Positions 46,574 through 57,640 of a stretch of 64,000 bases of DNA are shown here, piece by piece; position 1 is the stretch's first letter, and each line of letters starts with the position of its first letter. A program made the position numbers and the translations under genes. Origin of the DNA: Bifidobacterium pseudolongum subsp. globosum (GTDB lineage Bacteria > Actinomycetota > Actinomycetes > Actinomycetales > Bifidobacteriaceae). The notes under the pieces were generated by a model. That model searched no databases. It saw nothing but the letters and a program-made list of their open reading frames with translations, and was not told the origin of the DNA. The stretch is taken from contig NZ_RYUH01000009.1 of NCBI RefSeq assembly GCF_004155535.1, positions 248,001-312,000 on the forward strand, read 5' to 3'.

Positions 46574-47668
46574 ATGGGCAAACATACCGTCGCCGTCGCA
46601 GGCGCCACCGGCTATGCCGGCGGTGAGATGCTGCGTATTCTGGCTGCGCATCCGGACTTCGAGGTCACCACGGTGGCCGGGCATTCGTCGGTGGGGCAGC
46701 CACTGGGCGCCTTCCAGCCGCATATTCCCCAATTGGCCCACCTGATCGTCGAAGACACCACACCCGAGGCATTGAACGGGCACGATGTGATTGTGCTCGC
46801 CCTGCCCCATGGCGCATCTGGAGCCCTCGCCGCGCAGCTCGACGACGACGCGGTGATCGTGGACCTGGGCGCCGACCACCGCCTCGAACAGCAGCAGGCG
46901 TGGGACGACTATTATGGTGGCGCGTTCTACGAGCATTGGGTGTACGGCATGCCCGAACTCATCCTCGGCAAGGACGCCAATGGCGCATACCGGCGCCAGC
47001 GCGAGCGGCTCTTGGGGGCCAAGCGCATCGCCGGTCCCGGTTGCAACGTCACCGCCGTCACCTTGGCCATGCAGCCCGGTATCGCGAACAACCTCGTCGT
47101 GCCACACACGATCGTCGCCGACCTGGCCGTCGGGTATTCCGGGGCCGGCAAGAACCTCAAGCGCACCAACCTGCTCGCCTCCGAGGCGCTCAATTCGGCG
47201 GTGCCGTATGCGGTGGGCGGCACCCACCGCCACATTCCCGAAATCCTGCAGAACTTCGCCCACGCTGCCGGTCTGGACGCCGCGGCGGCCGGCGAGTTCA
47301 CCCTCGCGTTCACCCCGATGCTCGTGCCGATGTCGCGTGGCATCCTCGCCTCGGTGAGCGCGAAACTCACCGACGCCGCCATGGACCTGACCGACGAGCA
47401 GATCCATGCCATATGGACCGGCGCATACGAGGGCCAAGGGTTCATCAGCGTGCTCGCCCCCGGCGCCATGCCGGCCACGCAGAACGTGCTCGGATCGAAC
47501 GCCGCGCATGTGCAAGTGGCCGTGGACCGGCGCAGCCGAACCCTGCACGCGTTCGCCGCGATCGACAACCTCAACCGCGGCACGGCCGGCCAGGCGGTCG
47601 AATCCCTCAACCTGGCCTTCGGACTCAATGAGGAAAACGGTTTGACGAAGATTGGAGTCGCACCATGA
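46574..47668 (+). CDS. argC: N-acetyl-gamma-glutamyl-phosphate reductase
   Basis: ArgC reduces N-acetylglutamyl phosphate to the semialdehyde with NADPH, the third step of arginine synthesis. The 364-residue product opens with the nucleotide-binding GATGYAGGEMLRIL and has the active-site cysteine in IAGPGCNVTAV (Cys157); GTHRHIPEI and the catalytic His are further on. GAGGAG lies 7 bases before the ATG. It is the first gene of an eight-gene cluster; its stop overlaps the argJ start (ATGA). An ArgR-type palindrome covers its promoter. Confidence 0.97.
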   Translation: MGKHTVAVAGATGYAGGEMLRILAAHPDFEVTTVAGHSSVGQPLGAFQPHIPQLAHLIVEDTTPEALNGHDVIVLALPHGASGALAAQLDDDAVIVDLGADHRLEQQQAWDDYYGGAFYEHWVYGMPELILGKDANGAYRRQRERLLGAKRIAGPGCNVTAVTLAMQPGIANNLVVPHTIVADLAVGYSGAGKNLKRTNLLASEALNSAVPYAVGGTHRHIPEILQNFAHAAGLDAAAAGEFTLAFTPMLVPMSRGILASVSAKLTDAAMDLTDEQIHAIWTGAYEGQGFISVLAPGAMPATQNVLGSNAAHVQVAVDRRSRTLHAFAAIDNLNRGTAGQAVESLNLAFGLNEENGLTKIGVAP

Positions 47669-48837
47669 GCGTGACATTCGCGCAAGGATTCTCAGCGGCC
47701 GGTGTCGAAGCCGGCATCTCGGCCACACCGGGCAAGAAAGACGTGGCGCTCGTCGTGAACGAGGGGCCGCTCACGGCCGCCGCCGGCGTGTTCACCACCA
47801 ACCGGTTCTGCGCCGCGCCCGTGCAATGGTCGCGCAAGGCCGTGGCCGACGGTTCGCTCAAGGCCGTCATCCTCAACTCCGGCGGCGCCAACGCATGCAC
47901 CGGCGAAGCGGGGTATGCGCAATCCGCGGCAACCGCACATGAGGTTGCCGGGCTGCTCGGCACCGAAGACGGCGAAGTGGCCGTATGCTCCACCGGCCTC
48001 ATCGGCGAACTGCTGCCGCTCGACAAGGTGCTCGACGGCGCCGCGCGCGCCTTCGCCGCGCTCGAGCCGACGATGCCCGCCGGCGAGGACGCCTCGCACG
48101 CCATCATGACGACCGACACCAAGCCCAAGACGGTCACGCGCATGGGATCGAATGGGTTCCGTGTGGGCGGCATGGTCAAGGGCTCGGGCATGATCGCCCC
48201 GCAGCTCGCCACGATGCTGTGCGTGATCACGACTGACGCCGTGGTGAGCGCAGGCCAGCTCCAGGCGGCGCTGGGCGCGGCGGCCGACACCTCGTTCAAC
48301 CGCATCGACGTGGACGGCTGCATGTCCACGAACGACACCGTGCTGCTGCTCGCCTCGGGCGCCTCGGGCATCGAACCCGACCCGGACGAGTTCAACGACC
48401 TCATCGCGAACTGCTGCGCGAGTCTGGCACGCCAGATCATCGGCGACGGCGAAGGCGCGAGCCACGACATCCGCATCACCGTGGCCGGTGCCACAAGCGA
48501 GGACGCCGCGCTGGCGTGCGGGCGCGCGATCGCCGCGTCGAACCTGCTCAAATGCGCGATCAGCGGCAACGACCCCAACTGGGGGCGCATCGTGAGCTCC
48601 TTGGGCACCGTGCCGGCGGACGTGGCGCCCTACGACCCCGACGAGGTGACTGTCGACGTCAACGGCGTGCGCATCTGCGACGGCGGCAAGCCGGGCCACG
48701 ACCGCAGCGAGGTCGACATGACGCCACGCCAGATCGACATCGACGTGGACCTGCATGCGGGCACGGAAGCCGCCACTGTGTGGACCGACGACCTGACCCA
48801 CGAATATGTGCATATCAACGCGGACTACGAGAGCTGA
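47665..48837 (+). CDS. argJ: Ornithine acetyltransferase / N-acetylglutamate synthase
   Basis: ArgJ transfers the acetyl group from N-acetylornithine to glutamate, recycling it within the pathway. The 390-residue precursor contains the self-cleavage site Ala182-Thr183 in [17 protein letters not shown]; Thr183 becomes the N-terminal nucleophile of the beta chain. VKGSGM and the late [10 protein letters not shown] are also conserved. Whether it also acetylates from acetyl-CoA (bifunctional form) cannot be told from sequence; no argA is seen here. Its ATG overlaps the argC stop, and argB starts 5 bases after its end. Confidence 0.96.
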   Translation: MSVTFAQGFSAAGVEAGISATPGKKDVALVVNEGPLTAAAGVFTTNRFCAAPVQWSRKAVADGSLKAVILNSGGANACTGEAGYAQSAATAHEVAGLLGTEDGEVAVCSTGLIGELLPLDKVLDGAARAFAALEPTMPAGEDASHAIMTTDTKPKTVTRMGSNGFRVGGMVKGSGMIAPQLATMLCVITTDAVVSAGQLQAALGAAADTSFNRIDVDGCMSTNDTVLLLASGASGIEPDPDEFNDLIANCCASLARQIIGDGEGASHDIRITVAGATSEDAALACGRAIAASNLLKCAISGNDPNWGRIVSSLGTVPADVAPYDPDEVTVDVNGVRICDGGKPGHDRSEVDMTPRQIDIDVDLHAGTEAATVWTDDLTHEYVHINADYES

Positions 48838-48841
48838 GGAC

Positions 48842-49798
48842 ATGGCAAAAGAACTGAAGGGACCGGGATTCCACCTCGACGTGCACACCGACCTGCGCGC
48901 CGACCAGAAGGCGGAGGTGCTCATCGAGGCGCTGCCGTGGCTTGAGGAATTCTATGGCAAGACGATCGTCATCAAATACGGCGGCAACGCGATGGTCGAC
49001 GACCATCTCAAGGAATGCTTCGCCGAAGACATGGTGTTCCTGCGTCAGGTGGGCCTGCACCCGGTGATCGTGCACGGCGGCGGCCCGCAGATCTCGCACA
49101 TGCTCAAGGCCTTGGGCATCCACTCCGAGTTCAAGGGCGGCCTGCGCGTCACGACGCCCGAGGCGATGGACGTGGTGCGCATGGTGCTCACCGGCAAGGT
49201 CTCCCGCGAGCTCGTCGGCCTGATCAACGCGCACGGGCCCCTCGCCGTTGGTCTGTCGGGTGAGGATGCCGCGCTGTTCTCCGCGATCCAACGCAAGCCG
49301 CTCATCGACGGCAAGCCCACCGACATCGGCCTGGTGGGCGACGTCGTCGGCGTCGACGCCTCGGCCGTGATCGATTTGATCAACGCCGGGCGCATCCCCG
49401 TCGTCTCGTCGGTCGCCCCGAACGAGGACGACGCCACCGAGGTGCTCAACGTCAACGCCGATTCCGCCGCGGCCGCGCTTGCCACCGCGCTCGGCGCGCA
49501 CAAGCTCGTCATCCTCACGGATGTGGACGGCCTGTACGCGGACTGGCCCGACCGCAATTCGCTCATCGGCCGCATCGGCGTCGAGGACCTGCGCGACCTG
49601 CTGCCCGACCTCGAATCGGGCATGCGCCCCAAGATGGAGGCGTGCATCCGCGCCATCGACGGCGGCGTGCGCCAGGCGCACATCATCGACGGACGCAAAC
49701 CACACTCCATACTCAACGAGATATTCACCTCGGCGGGCATCGGCACGATGGTCGAACCGGGTGAGGGACTGGAAATGAGGAGCTCATATGGCAACTGA
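48842..49798 (+). CDS. argB: Acetylglutamate kinase
   Basis: ArgB phosphorylates N-acetylglutamate, the second step of arginine synthesis, and is usually the arginine-sensitive one. The 318-residue amino-acid kinase has [21 protein letters not shown], a glutamate-binding [20 protein letters not shown] and the late VEPGEG. An N-terminal helix ([21 protein letters not shown]) like that of arginine-inhibited hexameric kinases suggests feedback inhibition. GAGGA precedes the ATG at 48842. It overlaps argD by 11 bases. Confidence 0.97.
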   Translation: MAKELKGPGFHLDVHTDLRADQKAEVLIEALPWLEEFYGKTIVIKYGGNAMVDDHLKECFAEDMVFLRQVGLHPVIVHGGGPQISHMLKALGIHSEFKGGLRVTTPEAMDVVRMVLTGKVSRELVGLINAHGPLAVGLSGEDAALFSAIQRKPLIDGKPTDIGLVGDVVGVDASAVIDLINAGRIPVVSSVAPNEDDATEVLNVNADSAAAALATALGAHKLVILTDVDGLYADWPDRNSLIGRIGVEDLRDLLPDLESGMRPKMEACIRAIDGGVRQAHIIDGRKPHSILNEIFTSAGIGTMVEPGEGLEMRSSYGN

Positions 49799-51050
49799 GA
49801 CACAGCCACTGGGGCAGGACACCGCTTGGCTCGGCAAATACGACGACGTGCACATGCACGTGTTCGGCACGCCGCTGCGCGTGCTCGACCACGGGCAGGG
49901 CATGCGCGTGTGGGACGTCGACGGCAACGAATACCTCGACTTCCTCGCGGGAATCGCGGTGAACGCGCTCGGCTACGCACACCCGGACTGGTGCGAGGCC
50001 GTCGCGCAACAGGCACAGCGCGCCGCGCACGTGAGCAACTATTTCGCGACCAAGCCGCAGATCGAACTGGCCACCAAGCTCATCGAACTCGCGGGCGCCC
50101 CGCAGGGCTCGCACGTCTACTTCGGCAATTCAGGGGCCGAGGCCAACGAGGCCGCGCTCAAGATGGCCAAGCTGTACGGCGCCACCCTGCAGACCGACGA
50201 TGCGCGCCCCTACCGCATCCTCGCGCTGACCCACGGATTCCACGGGCGCACGATGGGCGCGCTTTCGGCCACCTGGAAGCCGGCGATCCGCACGTCGTTC
50301 GAGCCTCTTGTGCCGAATATCGAGTTCGTCGAGGCCAACGACCTCGACGCGATGGGCGCCGCGTTCGCCATCGATGACGGCAAAGGCCCGGTGGCCGCGG
50401 TCATCATGGAACTGATTCAGGGCGAGGCGGGCGTGCTGCCACTCGACGCCGGGTACATCCGCGGCGTGCGGGCGCTGTGCGACGAGCACAACGCCCTGAT
50501 GATCGTCGACGAGGTGCAGACCGGCATGGGCCGCACCGGCGCATGGTTCGCGTTCCAGCGCGATGACCTGGGCGGCATCACCCCCGACATCGTGACCTTT
50601 GCCAAGGGCGTGGCCGGCGGATTCCCGATGGGCGGCATGATCTCGTTCGGCGAGGAGCTCTCGGCGTTGTTCTCGCCCGGCACCCATGGTTCGACGTTCG
50701 CCGGCAACCCGCTTGGCGCCGCGGCGGCCCTCGCCACCATCGGCGTGATCGAACGCGAAGGGCTTGTGGCGCAGGCGAACGAGCGCGGCGAGCAACTGCG
50801 CACGGGCATCATGGCCACCGACAACCCGCTGTTCGCGTCGGTGCGCGGCCGCGGCCTGCTCAATGCGATCGTGCTGACGCGGCCGTGTGCGCATGCCGCC
50901 GTGGGATGGGCGCTCGACCACGGTCTGATCATCAACGCGCCGTCGCCGACCGTGCTGCGTCTGGCACCGCCGTTGATCGCGGGCGAACAGGACATCAACG
51001 AGGCCATCGGCATCCTCGCCCTCATGCCGAACGATCTGGCGACCGAATAG
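49788..51050 (+). CDS. argD: Acetylornithine aminotransferase
   Basis: ArgD makes N-acetylornithine from the semialdehyde and glutamate. The 420-residue class III transaminase has [15 protein letters not shown] for the phosphate, Asp241 in [14 protein letters not shown] and the Schiff-base Lys273 in [24 protein letters not shown] contributes the second-subunit contact. AGGAGC lies 5 bases upstream of the ATG, inside argB, implying translational coupling. argF begins 45 bases later. Confidence 0.96.
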   Translation: MATETQPLGQDTAWLGKYDDVHMHVFGTPLRVLDHGQGMRVWDVDGNEYLDFLAGIAVNALGYAHPDWCEAVAQQAQRAAHVSNYFATKPQIELATKLIELAGAPQGSHVYFGNSGAEANEAALKMAKLYGATLQTDDARPYRILALTHGFHGRTMGALSATWKPAIRTSFEPLVPNIEFVEANDLDAMGAAFAIDDGKGPVAAVIMELIQGEAGVLPLDAGYIRGVRALCDEHNALMIVDEVQTGMGRTGAWFAFQRDDLGGITPDIVTFAKGVAGGFPMGGMISFGEELSALFSPGTHGSTFAGNPLGAAAALATIGVIEREGLVAQANERGEQLRTGIMATDNPLFASVRGRGLLNAIVLTRPCAHAAVGWALDHGLIINAPSPTVLRLAPPLIAGEQDINEAIGILALMPNDLATE

Positions 51051-51095
51051 GCGCGGGAACCGAAAAACCACCCACCATACAGCAAGGAGGCCATT

Positions 51096-52058
51096 ATGGC
51101 GCAGCTTCGGCACATGCTTCGCGATGACGACGTCAATCACGAGGAGCAAAAGCAGATTCTGGAACTGGGCATGAAGTTCCGCGAGAACCGTTTTCACCAC
51201 CGACCTTTCGAGGGGCCGCAGGGCGTGGCCGTGCTCTTCGATAAGCCGAGCACGCGCACGCGCTCGAGCTTCTCGATCGGCGTGGCCGAATTGGGCGGTT
51301 ACCCGCTCGTCATCGACAAGTCCGGGTCCCAGTTGGGCCGTGGCGAGCCAATCAGCGACACGACCGAAGTGCTCACGCGCATGGCGTATGCAATCGTCTG
51401 GCGCACGTTCGAACAGTCGCGCATCGAGGAGATGGCCTCGGTGGCCACAGTGCCGGTAGTCAACGCGCTCACCGACGAATTCCACCCCTGCCAGGTGCTC
51501 GCCGACTTCCTGACCCTGGCCCAGTTCAAGGGCGGCGTCGATGCGCTCGAAGGCATGTCGATCGCGTACTTGGGCGATGCGGCGAACAACATGGCGAACT
51601 CGTACCTGCTCGCGGGCGCCGTGGCCGGCATGCATGTGGCCGTGGCCGGCCCGAACGGCTACCTGCCCGATGAGGCGATTGTGCAGGACGCCGAGGCGAT
51701 CGCCGCCACGACCGGCGGCTCGATCCGCGTGACGACCAATCCGCTCGAAGCCGTGGCCGGCGCGGACTGCGTGTTCACTGACACTTGGGTCTCGATGGGC
51801 GAGGAATCGCAGTACGCCGTGCGTTCCAAGCCGTTCTGGCCCTATCAGGTCAACGAGGAGCTCATGGGGTATGCCAAGCCCGATGCGCTGTTCCAGCACT
51901 GTCTGCCCGCCTACCGCGGCAAGGAGGTGACCGCCGAGGTCATCGACGGCCCGCAGTCGGTCGTGTGGGATGAGGCCGAGAACCGGTTGCACGCGCAGAA
52001 GGCGCTGCTCACCTGGCTCATCGGCAAGCAGCGTGGCGACGAAAGCCTGCTGGTCTGA
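51096..52058 (+). CDS. argF: Ornithine carbamoyltransferase
   Basis: ArgF condenses ornithine with carbamoyl phosphate to citrulline. The 320-residue protein has the carbamoyl-phosphate loop STRTRSSF (Ser52-Arg56), HPCQVLAD, the ornithine-loop DTWVSMG and HCLPAYRG. The ATG has a strong AAGGAGG 6 bases upstream. The argR start codon overlaps its stop (TGATG). Its place in the biosynthetic cluster argues against the catabolic deiminase-pathway enzyme. Confidence 0.97.
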   Translation: MAQLRHMLRDDDVNHEEQKQILELGMKFRENRFHHRPFEGPQGVAVLFDKPSTRTRSSFSIGVAELGGYPLVIDKSGSQLGRGEPISDTTEVLTRMAYAIVWRTFEQSRIEEMASVATVPVVNALTDEFHPCQVLADFLTLAQFKGGVDALEGMSIAYLGDAANNMANSYLLAGAVAGMHVAVAGPNGYLPDEAIVQDAEAIAATTGGSIRVTTNPLEAVAGADCVFTDTWVSMGEESQYAVRSKPFWPYQVNEELMGYAKPDALFQHCLPAYRGKEVTAEVIDGPQSVVWDEAENRLHAQKALLTWLIGKQRGDESLLV

Positions 52059-52579
52059 TGCCGCAGGACTCCCAGCCGATGCAACGACCGGCGAGCCGCA
52101 TCGCGCGCCTGAACGCGATCGAGCAGGCGCTCGAGAACAATGTGGTCACGTCGCAGGCGGAGCTCTCCGAAATCCTCAGCAGCCAGGGCATCGAGGTGAC
52201 CCAAGCCACATTGAGCCGCGATCTCGACGAGATCAACGCCACGAAGACACGCCTGCCAGACGGCGTGCTCGCCTACACCGTCGGCGAGCACGCGCCGGCG
52301 GAGGCGGAGGGCCACGAGCCCGACGAGCGTGCCCAGCAGCAGATGTCGAAGGTGCTGTCGGGCATCGTCACCTCGGTGGCCCATGCGCGCAACTTCATCG
52401 TGGTGCATACCTCGTCGGGCGCCGCCCAATACGTGGCGAGCGTCATCGACCGCCACGCCGTCTCGGGCATCCTCGGCACGATCGCCGGCGACGACACCGT
52501 GCTGGTGATCTGCCAGGACGACCAGTCGGCCCTGCGGCGCAGCGCATGGCTGCTCGATATCGCGTCCAAACGCGGCTGA
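52058..52579 (+). CDS. argR: Arginine repressor
   Basis: ArgR represses the arginine genes when arginine is bound. The 173-residue protein has an N-terminal winged helix (residues 12-80; [27 protein letters not shown]) and a C-terminal hexamerisation and arginine-binding domain (about 105-170), with [15 protein letters not shown] carrying the arginine-binding Asp pair. It starts within the argF stop, so repressor and biosynthetic enzymes come from the same transcript, giving autoregulation. Palindromes resembling its sites lie before argC and argG. Confidence 0.96.
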   Translation: MPQDSQPMQRPASRIARLNAIEQALENNVVTSQAELSEILSSQGIEVTQATLSRDLDEINATKTRLPDGVLAYTVGEHAPAEAEGHEPDERAQQQMSKVLSGIVTSVAHARNFIVVHTSSGAAQYVASVIDRHAVSGILGTIAGDDTVLVICQDDQSALRRSAWLLDIASKRG

Positions 52580-52585
52580 GCATTC

Positions 52586-52614
52586 GCATTGTGGGCACAT
52601 CGTGTCCACAATGC
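52586..52614 (+). terminator. Hairpin between argR and argG
   Basis: GCATTGTGG (52586-52594) and CCACAATGC (52606-52614) form a perfect 9-bp stem, 6 bases after the argR stop, followed by an AT-rich run. It probably ends the argC-R transcript. Confidence 0.55.
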
Positions 52615-52619
52615 ATATT

Positions 52620-52641
52620 TATACACACTTTTGTATATACT
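52620..52641 (+). promoter_or_regulatory. argG promoter with ArgR-type operator
   Basis: TATACA-n6-TGTATA (52620-52637) is a perfect palindrome of ARG-box type. It overlaps the first bases of a TATACT -10 box (52636-52641). argG would thus have its own ArgR-controlled promoter. Confidence 0.6.
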
Positions 52642-52672
52642 GGCGCGTATCGCACCTGAAGAAAGGCAAGAC

Positions 52673-53911
<1,239 letters not shown>

Positions 53912-53950
53912 GGCACATCACCAGGCGGTTGCATCCGCTGCACGAACAGA

Positions 53951-53995
53951 CGGGCGGCGCGCCCGCGGCACGAGCCGCGCGCGGCCGCCCTTTTT
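53951..53995 (+). terminator. GC-rich hairpin with T-run between argG and argH
   Basis: GGGCGGC at 53952 pairs with GCCGCCC ending at 53990, with further complementary GC tracts inside and ACGA as loop, followed by TTTTT. It has the form of an intrinsic terminator within the arginine cluster. Confidence 0.75.
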
Positions 53996-54028
53996 CGGCC
54001 GGCAAGGCACCGGGAAAGAGAGGAAACC

Positions 54029-55540
54029 ATGACCGAGGGCACCACGCACGAAGGGGAGCATCTGGCATTGTGGGGCGGGCGGTTCTCGTCCGGCCCGTCG
54101 CCCGAGCTCGCCGCGCTGAGCAAATCCACGCAGTTCGACTGGCGTCTGGCCGACGACGACATCGCGGGTTCGCGCGCACACGCCCGTGCCTTGGCCCGCG
54201 CGGGACTGCTCACCTCCGACGAGCTGCAGCGCATGGAAGCGGCGCTCAACGAGCTGCAATACCGCGTGGACACCGGCGCGTTCGCACCGGTCGAGGACGA
54301 CGAGGACGAAGCGACCGCGCTCGAACGCGGCCTGCTGGAGATCGCCGGCGACGAGCTGGGCGGCAAACTGCGCGCCGGCCGTTCGCGCAACGACCAGATC
54401 GCCGCGCTGATCCGCATGTGGCTGCGCCGCCAGTCGCGCGTCATCGCCAACCAACTGCTCGACCTGTGCATGGCGCTCATCGACCAGTCCCTCAAAGCCG
54501 GCCGCACCGTGATGCCCGGCCGCACCCACATGCAGCACGCCCAGCCTGTGCTGCTCGCGCACCAGCTCATGGCGCACGTGTGGCCGCTGCTGCGCGACGT
54601 GGACCGCCTGCGCGACTGGGACCGGCGCATTGATGCGAGTCCCTACGGCTCCGGTGCGCTCGCCGGCAACACGCTCGGCCTCGAACCGGTGGCCGTGGCA
54701 CGCGAACTGGGGTTCACGACCGTCACCGAAAACTCCATCGACGGCACCGCAAGCCGCGACCTCGTGGCGGAGTTCTCGTTCGTCGCGGCTATGGCCGGCG
54801 TCGACATCAGCCGCCTGTCCGAGGAGATCATCATCTGGAACACGCAGGAGTTCGCCTTCGTGCGGCTCGACGACGCGTACTCGACCGGCTCCTCGATCAT
54901 GCCGCAGAAGAAGAACCCCGACATCGCCGAACTCGCGCGCGGCAAGGCCGGACGCCTCATCGGCGACCTGACCGGCCTGCTCGCCACGCTCAAAGGCCTG
55001 CCCACCGCGTACGCGCGCGATCTGCAGGAAGACAAAGAGGCCGTGTTCGACCAGGTCGACACACTCGAAGTGCTGCTGCCCGCGTTCACCGGCATGGTGG
55101 CCACGATGACCTTCGACGCCGCCCGCCTGGAGGCCGAAGCGCCGACCGGTTTCGCGCTCGCCACCGACATCGCCGAGTGGCTCGTCAAGCAGGGCGTGCC
55201 GTTCCGCCACGCCCATGAGCTTTCCGGCGCATGCGTCAAGATCGCCGAAGGCCGCGGCGAAGAGCTGTGGGACCTGACCGACGACGATTTCATCGAGGTG
55301 TTCCGCGAATTCCTGCCCGCCGAACAGGCCGTGGGCGTGCGCGAAGTGCTTTCCACCGAAGGCTCGGTCGCCGCGCGCGCCGGCAAGGGCGGCACCGCGC
55401 CGACCCGTGTGCGCGAGCAGATCGTCTCCGCCAAATCCGCTGTCGAACAGCTGCGCACGTATTTCCACGCGAGCAGCGACGGCACAGCGTATGTCTCGCC
55501 CGAGGCAATCGTCAAACTGCACGACGCCGACCAGGCGTGA
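54029..55540 (+). CDS. argH: Argininosuccinate lyase
   Basis: ArgH splits argininosuccinate to arginine and fumarate, the last step. The 503-residue protein is somewhat longer than the usual 460. It has [28 protein letters not shown], the catalytic His in [14 protein letters not shown], and the family signature [17 protein letters not shown] lies upstream of the ATG. It lies past a terminator-like hairpin, so its level may depend on read-through from argG. Confidence 0.96.
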   Translation: MTEGTTHEGEHLALWGGRFSSGPSPELAALSKSTQFDWRLADDDIAGSRAHARALARAGLLTSDELQRMEAALNELQYRVDTGAFAPVEDDEDEATALERGLLEIAGDELGGKLRAGRSRNDQIAALIRMWLRRQSRVIANQLLDLCMALIDQSLKAGRTVMPGRTHMQHAQPVLLAHQLMAHVWPLLRDVDRLRDWDRRIDASPYGSGALAGNTLGLEPVAVARELGFTTVTENSIDGTASRDLVAEFSFVAAMAGVDISRLSEEIIIWNTQEFAFVRLDDAYSTGSSIMPQKKNPDIAELARGKAGRLIGDLTGLLATLKGLPTAYARDLQEDKEAVFDQVDTLEVLLPAFTGMVATMTFDAARLEAEAPTGFALATDIAEWLVKQGVPFRHAHELSGACVKIAEGRGEELWDLTDDDFIEVFREFLPAEQAVGVREVLSTEGSVAARAGKGGTAPTRVREQIVSAKSAVEQLRTYFHASSDGTAYVSPEAIVKLHDADQA

Positions 55541-55615
55541 CGCGTCCGGTGTGGCGGCAGCCGCGCATACCGCCGCCACACCGGCTGCAATCCGTGTGCG
55601 CAGGCAGGGGGAGTT

Positions 55616-56110
55616 GTGCTCAGCAGACGCGCGATCGACCGCATCGTGCGCCATTACGGCGCCGACATCCTGACGCATGAGCATATGGAGGTGGAGCGCC
55701 GCGCGTACCAGCACGGCAACGTGACGACCTACGAGCATTCGGTGCGCGTCGCGCGTCTGGCTGTGTGGCTCGCCGACCGCCTGCGCCTGTGGCGGCGCGT
55801 GGACCTGCGCTCACTGGTGCGCGCCGCCCTGCTCCACGACTATTTCCTGTACGATTGGCATGAGCACGACGACGGCACACACCGCTGGCATGGGTTCAGG
55901 CACCCGGCCACGGCCGAACGCAATGCGCGCACCGATTTCGCCATCGACGACGTGGTGGCCAACAGCATCCGCACACACATGTTCCCGCTCACGCCGGTTC
56001 CACCGCGCCATGTGGAAGGCTGGCTCGTCTCCGCCGCCGACAAAATCAGCGCGACCGCCGAGACGTTCTCGCCCGACCGCTTCGCAAAACCCCGCGGCAA
56101 AGGCCGGTGA
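55616..56110 (+). CDS. HD-domain phosphohydrolase
   Basis: A 164-residue single HD domain. Metal-binding residues are visible as the His in YEHSVRVARLA, the His-Asp pair in ALLHDYFLYDWHEH, a His in SIRTHMFPL, and the Asp in SAADKISATAE. HD proteins hydrolyse phosphate esters of nucleotides or similar; the substrate is unknown. Start is GTG at 55616 with AGGGGGAG 3 bases upstream. It stands alone between argH and tyrS. Confidence 0.85.
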   Translation: MLSRRAIDRIVRHYGADILTHEHMEVERRAYQHGNVTTYEHSVRVARLAVWLADRLRLWRRVDLRSLVRAALLHDYFLYDWHEHDDGTHRWHGFRHPATAERNARTDFAIDDVVANSIRTHMFPLTPVPPRHVEGWLVSAADKISATAETFSPDRFAKPRGKGR

Positions 56111-56204
56111 GTGTCTGCGAGCCGTGCGACACTGGGAACCGGCCGGGGCCGTGCTATGCACGCGCCCCGCGTAGACATACGTCAGATTCAGGAGAACATT
56201 AGGC

Positions 56205-57527
56205 ATGGCTCACGTCATCGATTACAAGGAAGCCGGATTCGATTCGGTACTGGATGAATTGGAATGGCGCGGGTTGATTTCCCAGTCGACCGACCGGGAA
56301 CGACTCGCAGAGACGCTCGATGGAGATCCGATCACCTATTACTGCGGGTTCGACCCCACCGCGCCGTCACTGCACATCGGCAACCTCGTGCAGCTCATCA
56401 TCATGCGCCACCTGCAGGCGGCCGGGCACCACCCGATCGCGCTCGTGGGCGGCGCCACCGGCCTGATCGGCGACCCGCGCCAGTCAGGTGAGCGCGTGCT
56501 CAACTCCAAGGACATCGTGGCCGGCTGGTGCGACCGCCTGCGCGCGCAGATCGGCGAAGTGCTCGTGCAGGACGGCGCCAACCCGGTGCGCTTTGTCTCA
56601 AACTACGACTGGACGGCGTCGATGAACGTCATCGACTTCCTGCGCGACGTGGGCAAGAACTTCCGTCTGGGCACGATGCTCTCCAAGGACATCGTGGCAC
56701 GCCGCCTCAATTCGGAGGAAGGCATCTCATTCACCGAGTTCAGCTACCAGGTGCTCCAAGGCAACGACTACCTGCACCTGTACGACAATTTCGACTGCGA
56801 GCTCGAGCTCGGCGGATCCGACCAGTGGGGCAACCTCACGTCGGGCCTCGACCTGATCCACAAGGTGCGTGGTGTCAATGTGAACGTCATGGCCAGTCCG
56901 ATCATCACCGACGCCAATGGCAAGAAATTCGGCAAGTCCGAAGGCAACGCCGTGTGGCTCGACCCCACGATGCTCAGCCCGTACCGGTTCTACCAGTTCT
57001 GGATCAACCGCCCGGACGCTGAGATGGAAAGCCTGCTCAAGGCCTTCACGTTCCTGCCGAAGCAGGAGATCGAACGCCTCATGGAGAGCACCGCCACGAA
57101 CCCGGGCGCCCGCGAGGCCCAGCGTGTGCTCGCATGGGAGGTCACGAGCCTCGTGCACGGCGAGGACGCCACACGGCAGGCCATCGAGGCGTCCGCGGCG
57201 CTTTTCGGACGTGGCGGCGACCTGGCGGCCATCGGAGTGGACACGCTTGAAGCGGCACTCGACGGCCTCAAGGTCGAGAACGAAGATGGAGCCAAGGTCT
57301 TCGCCACGGCCACGGCCGGCGAGCGTGTGAGCGAGGCCGGCGTGCGTGCCGGGTTGTTCAAGTCGATCTCCGAAGCACGCAAGACAATCGCCTCGGGCGG
57401 CGTATACCTCAACAATGCGCGCGTGGAGGACCAGGAGCGCCTGCTGGGCGCCGACGACTTCCTGCAGGGGCGGTTCGCGCTCATCCGCCGCGGCAAGAAG
57501 GCGCTCGGCGTGGTGGAGCTCGGCTGA
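56205..57527 (+). CDS. tyrS: Tyrosyl-tRNA synthetase
   Basis: A 440-residue class I synthetase. The HIGH motif appears as PSLHIGNL, tyrosine binding as [10 protein letters not shown] and [20 protein letters not shown], and the KMSKS loop as [14 protein letters not shown]. The C-terminal 80 residues form an S4 RNA-binding domain ([20 protein letters not shown]). AGGAGA lies upstream of the ATG. No T-box leader is visible. Confidence 0.96.
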   Translation: MAHVIDYKEAGFDSVLDELEWRGLISQSTDRERLAETLDGDPITYYCGFDPTAPSLHIGNLVQLIIMRHLQAAGHHPIALVGGATGLIGDPRQSGERVLNSKDIVAGWCDRLRAQIGEVLVQDGANPVRFVSNYDWTASMNVIDFLRDVGKNFRLGTMLSKDIVARRLNSEEGISFTEFSYQVLQGNDYLHLYDNFDCELELGGSDQWGNLTSGLDLIHKVRGVNVNVMASPIITDANGKKFGKSEGNAVWLDPTMLSPYRFYQFWINRPDAEMESLLKAFTFLPKQEIERLMESTATNPGAREAQRVLAWEVTSLVHGEDATRQAIEASAALFGRGGDLAAIGVDTLEAALDGLKVENEDGAKVFATATAGERVSEAGVRAGLFKSISEARKTIASGGVYLNNARVEDQERLLGADDFLQGRFALIRRGKKALGVVELG

Positions 57528-57640
57528 GTTTACGCTATCGCCCCAATGCGCCGCGTCGACGCTGGCGAGCGATTACACTGAAGACACAAGAACGGATGAG
57601 GCGGGCGCACGGCCCGCCTCTCGAATGCAAAGGGCATAGA

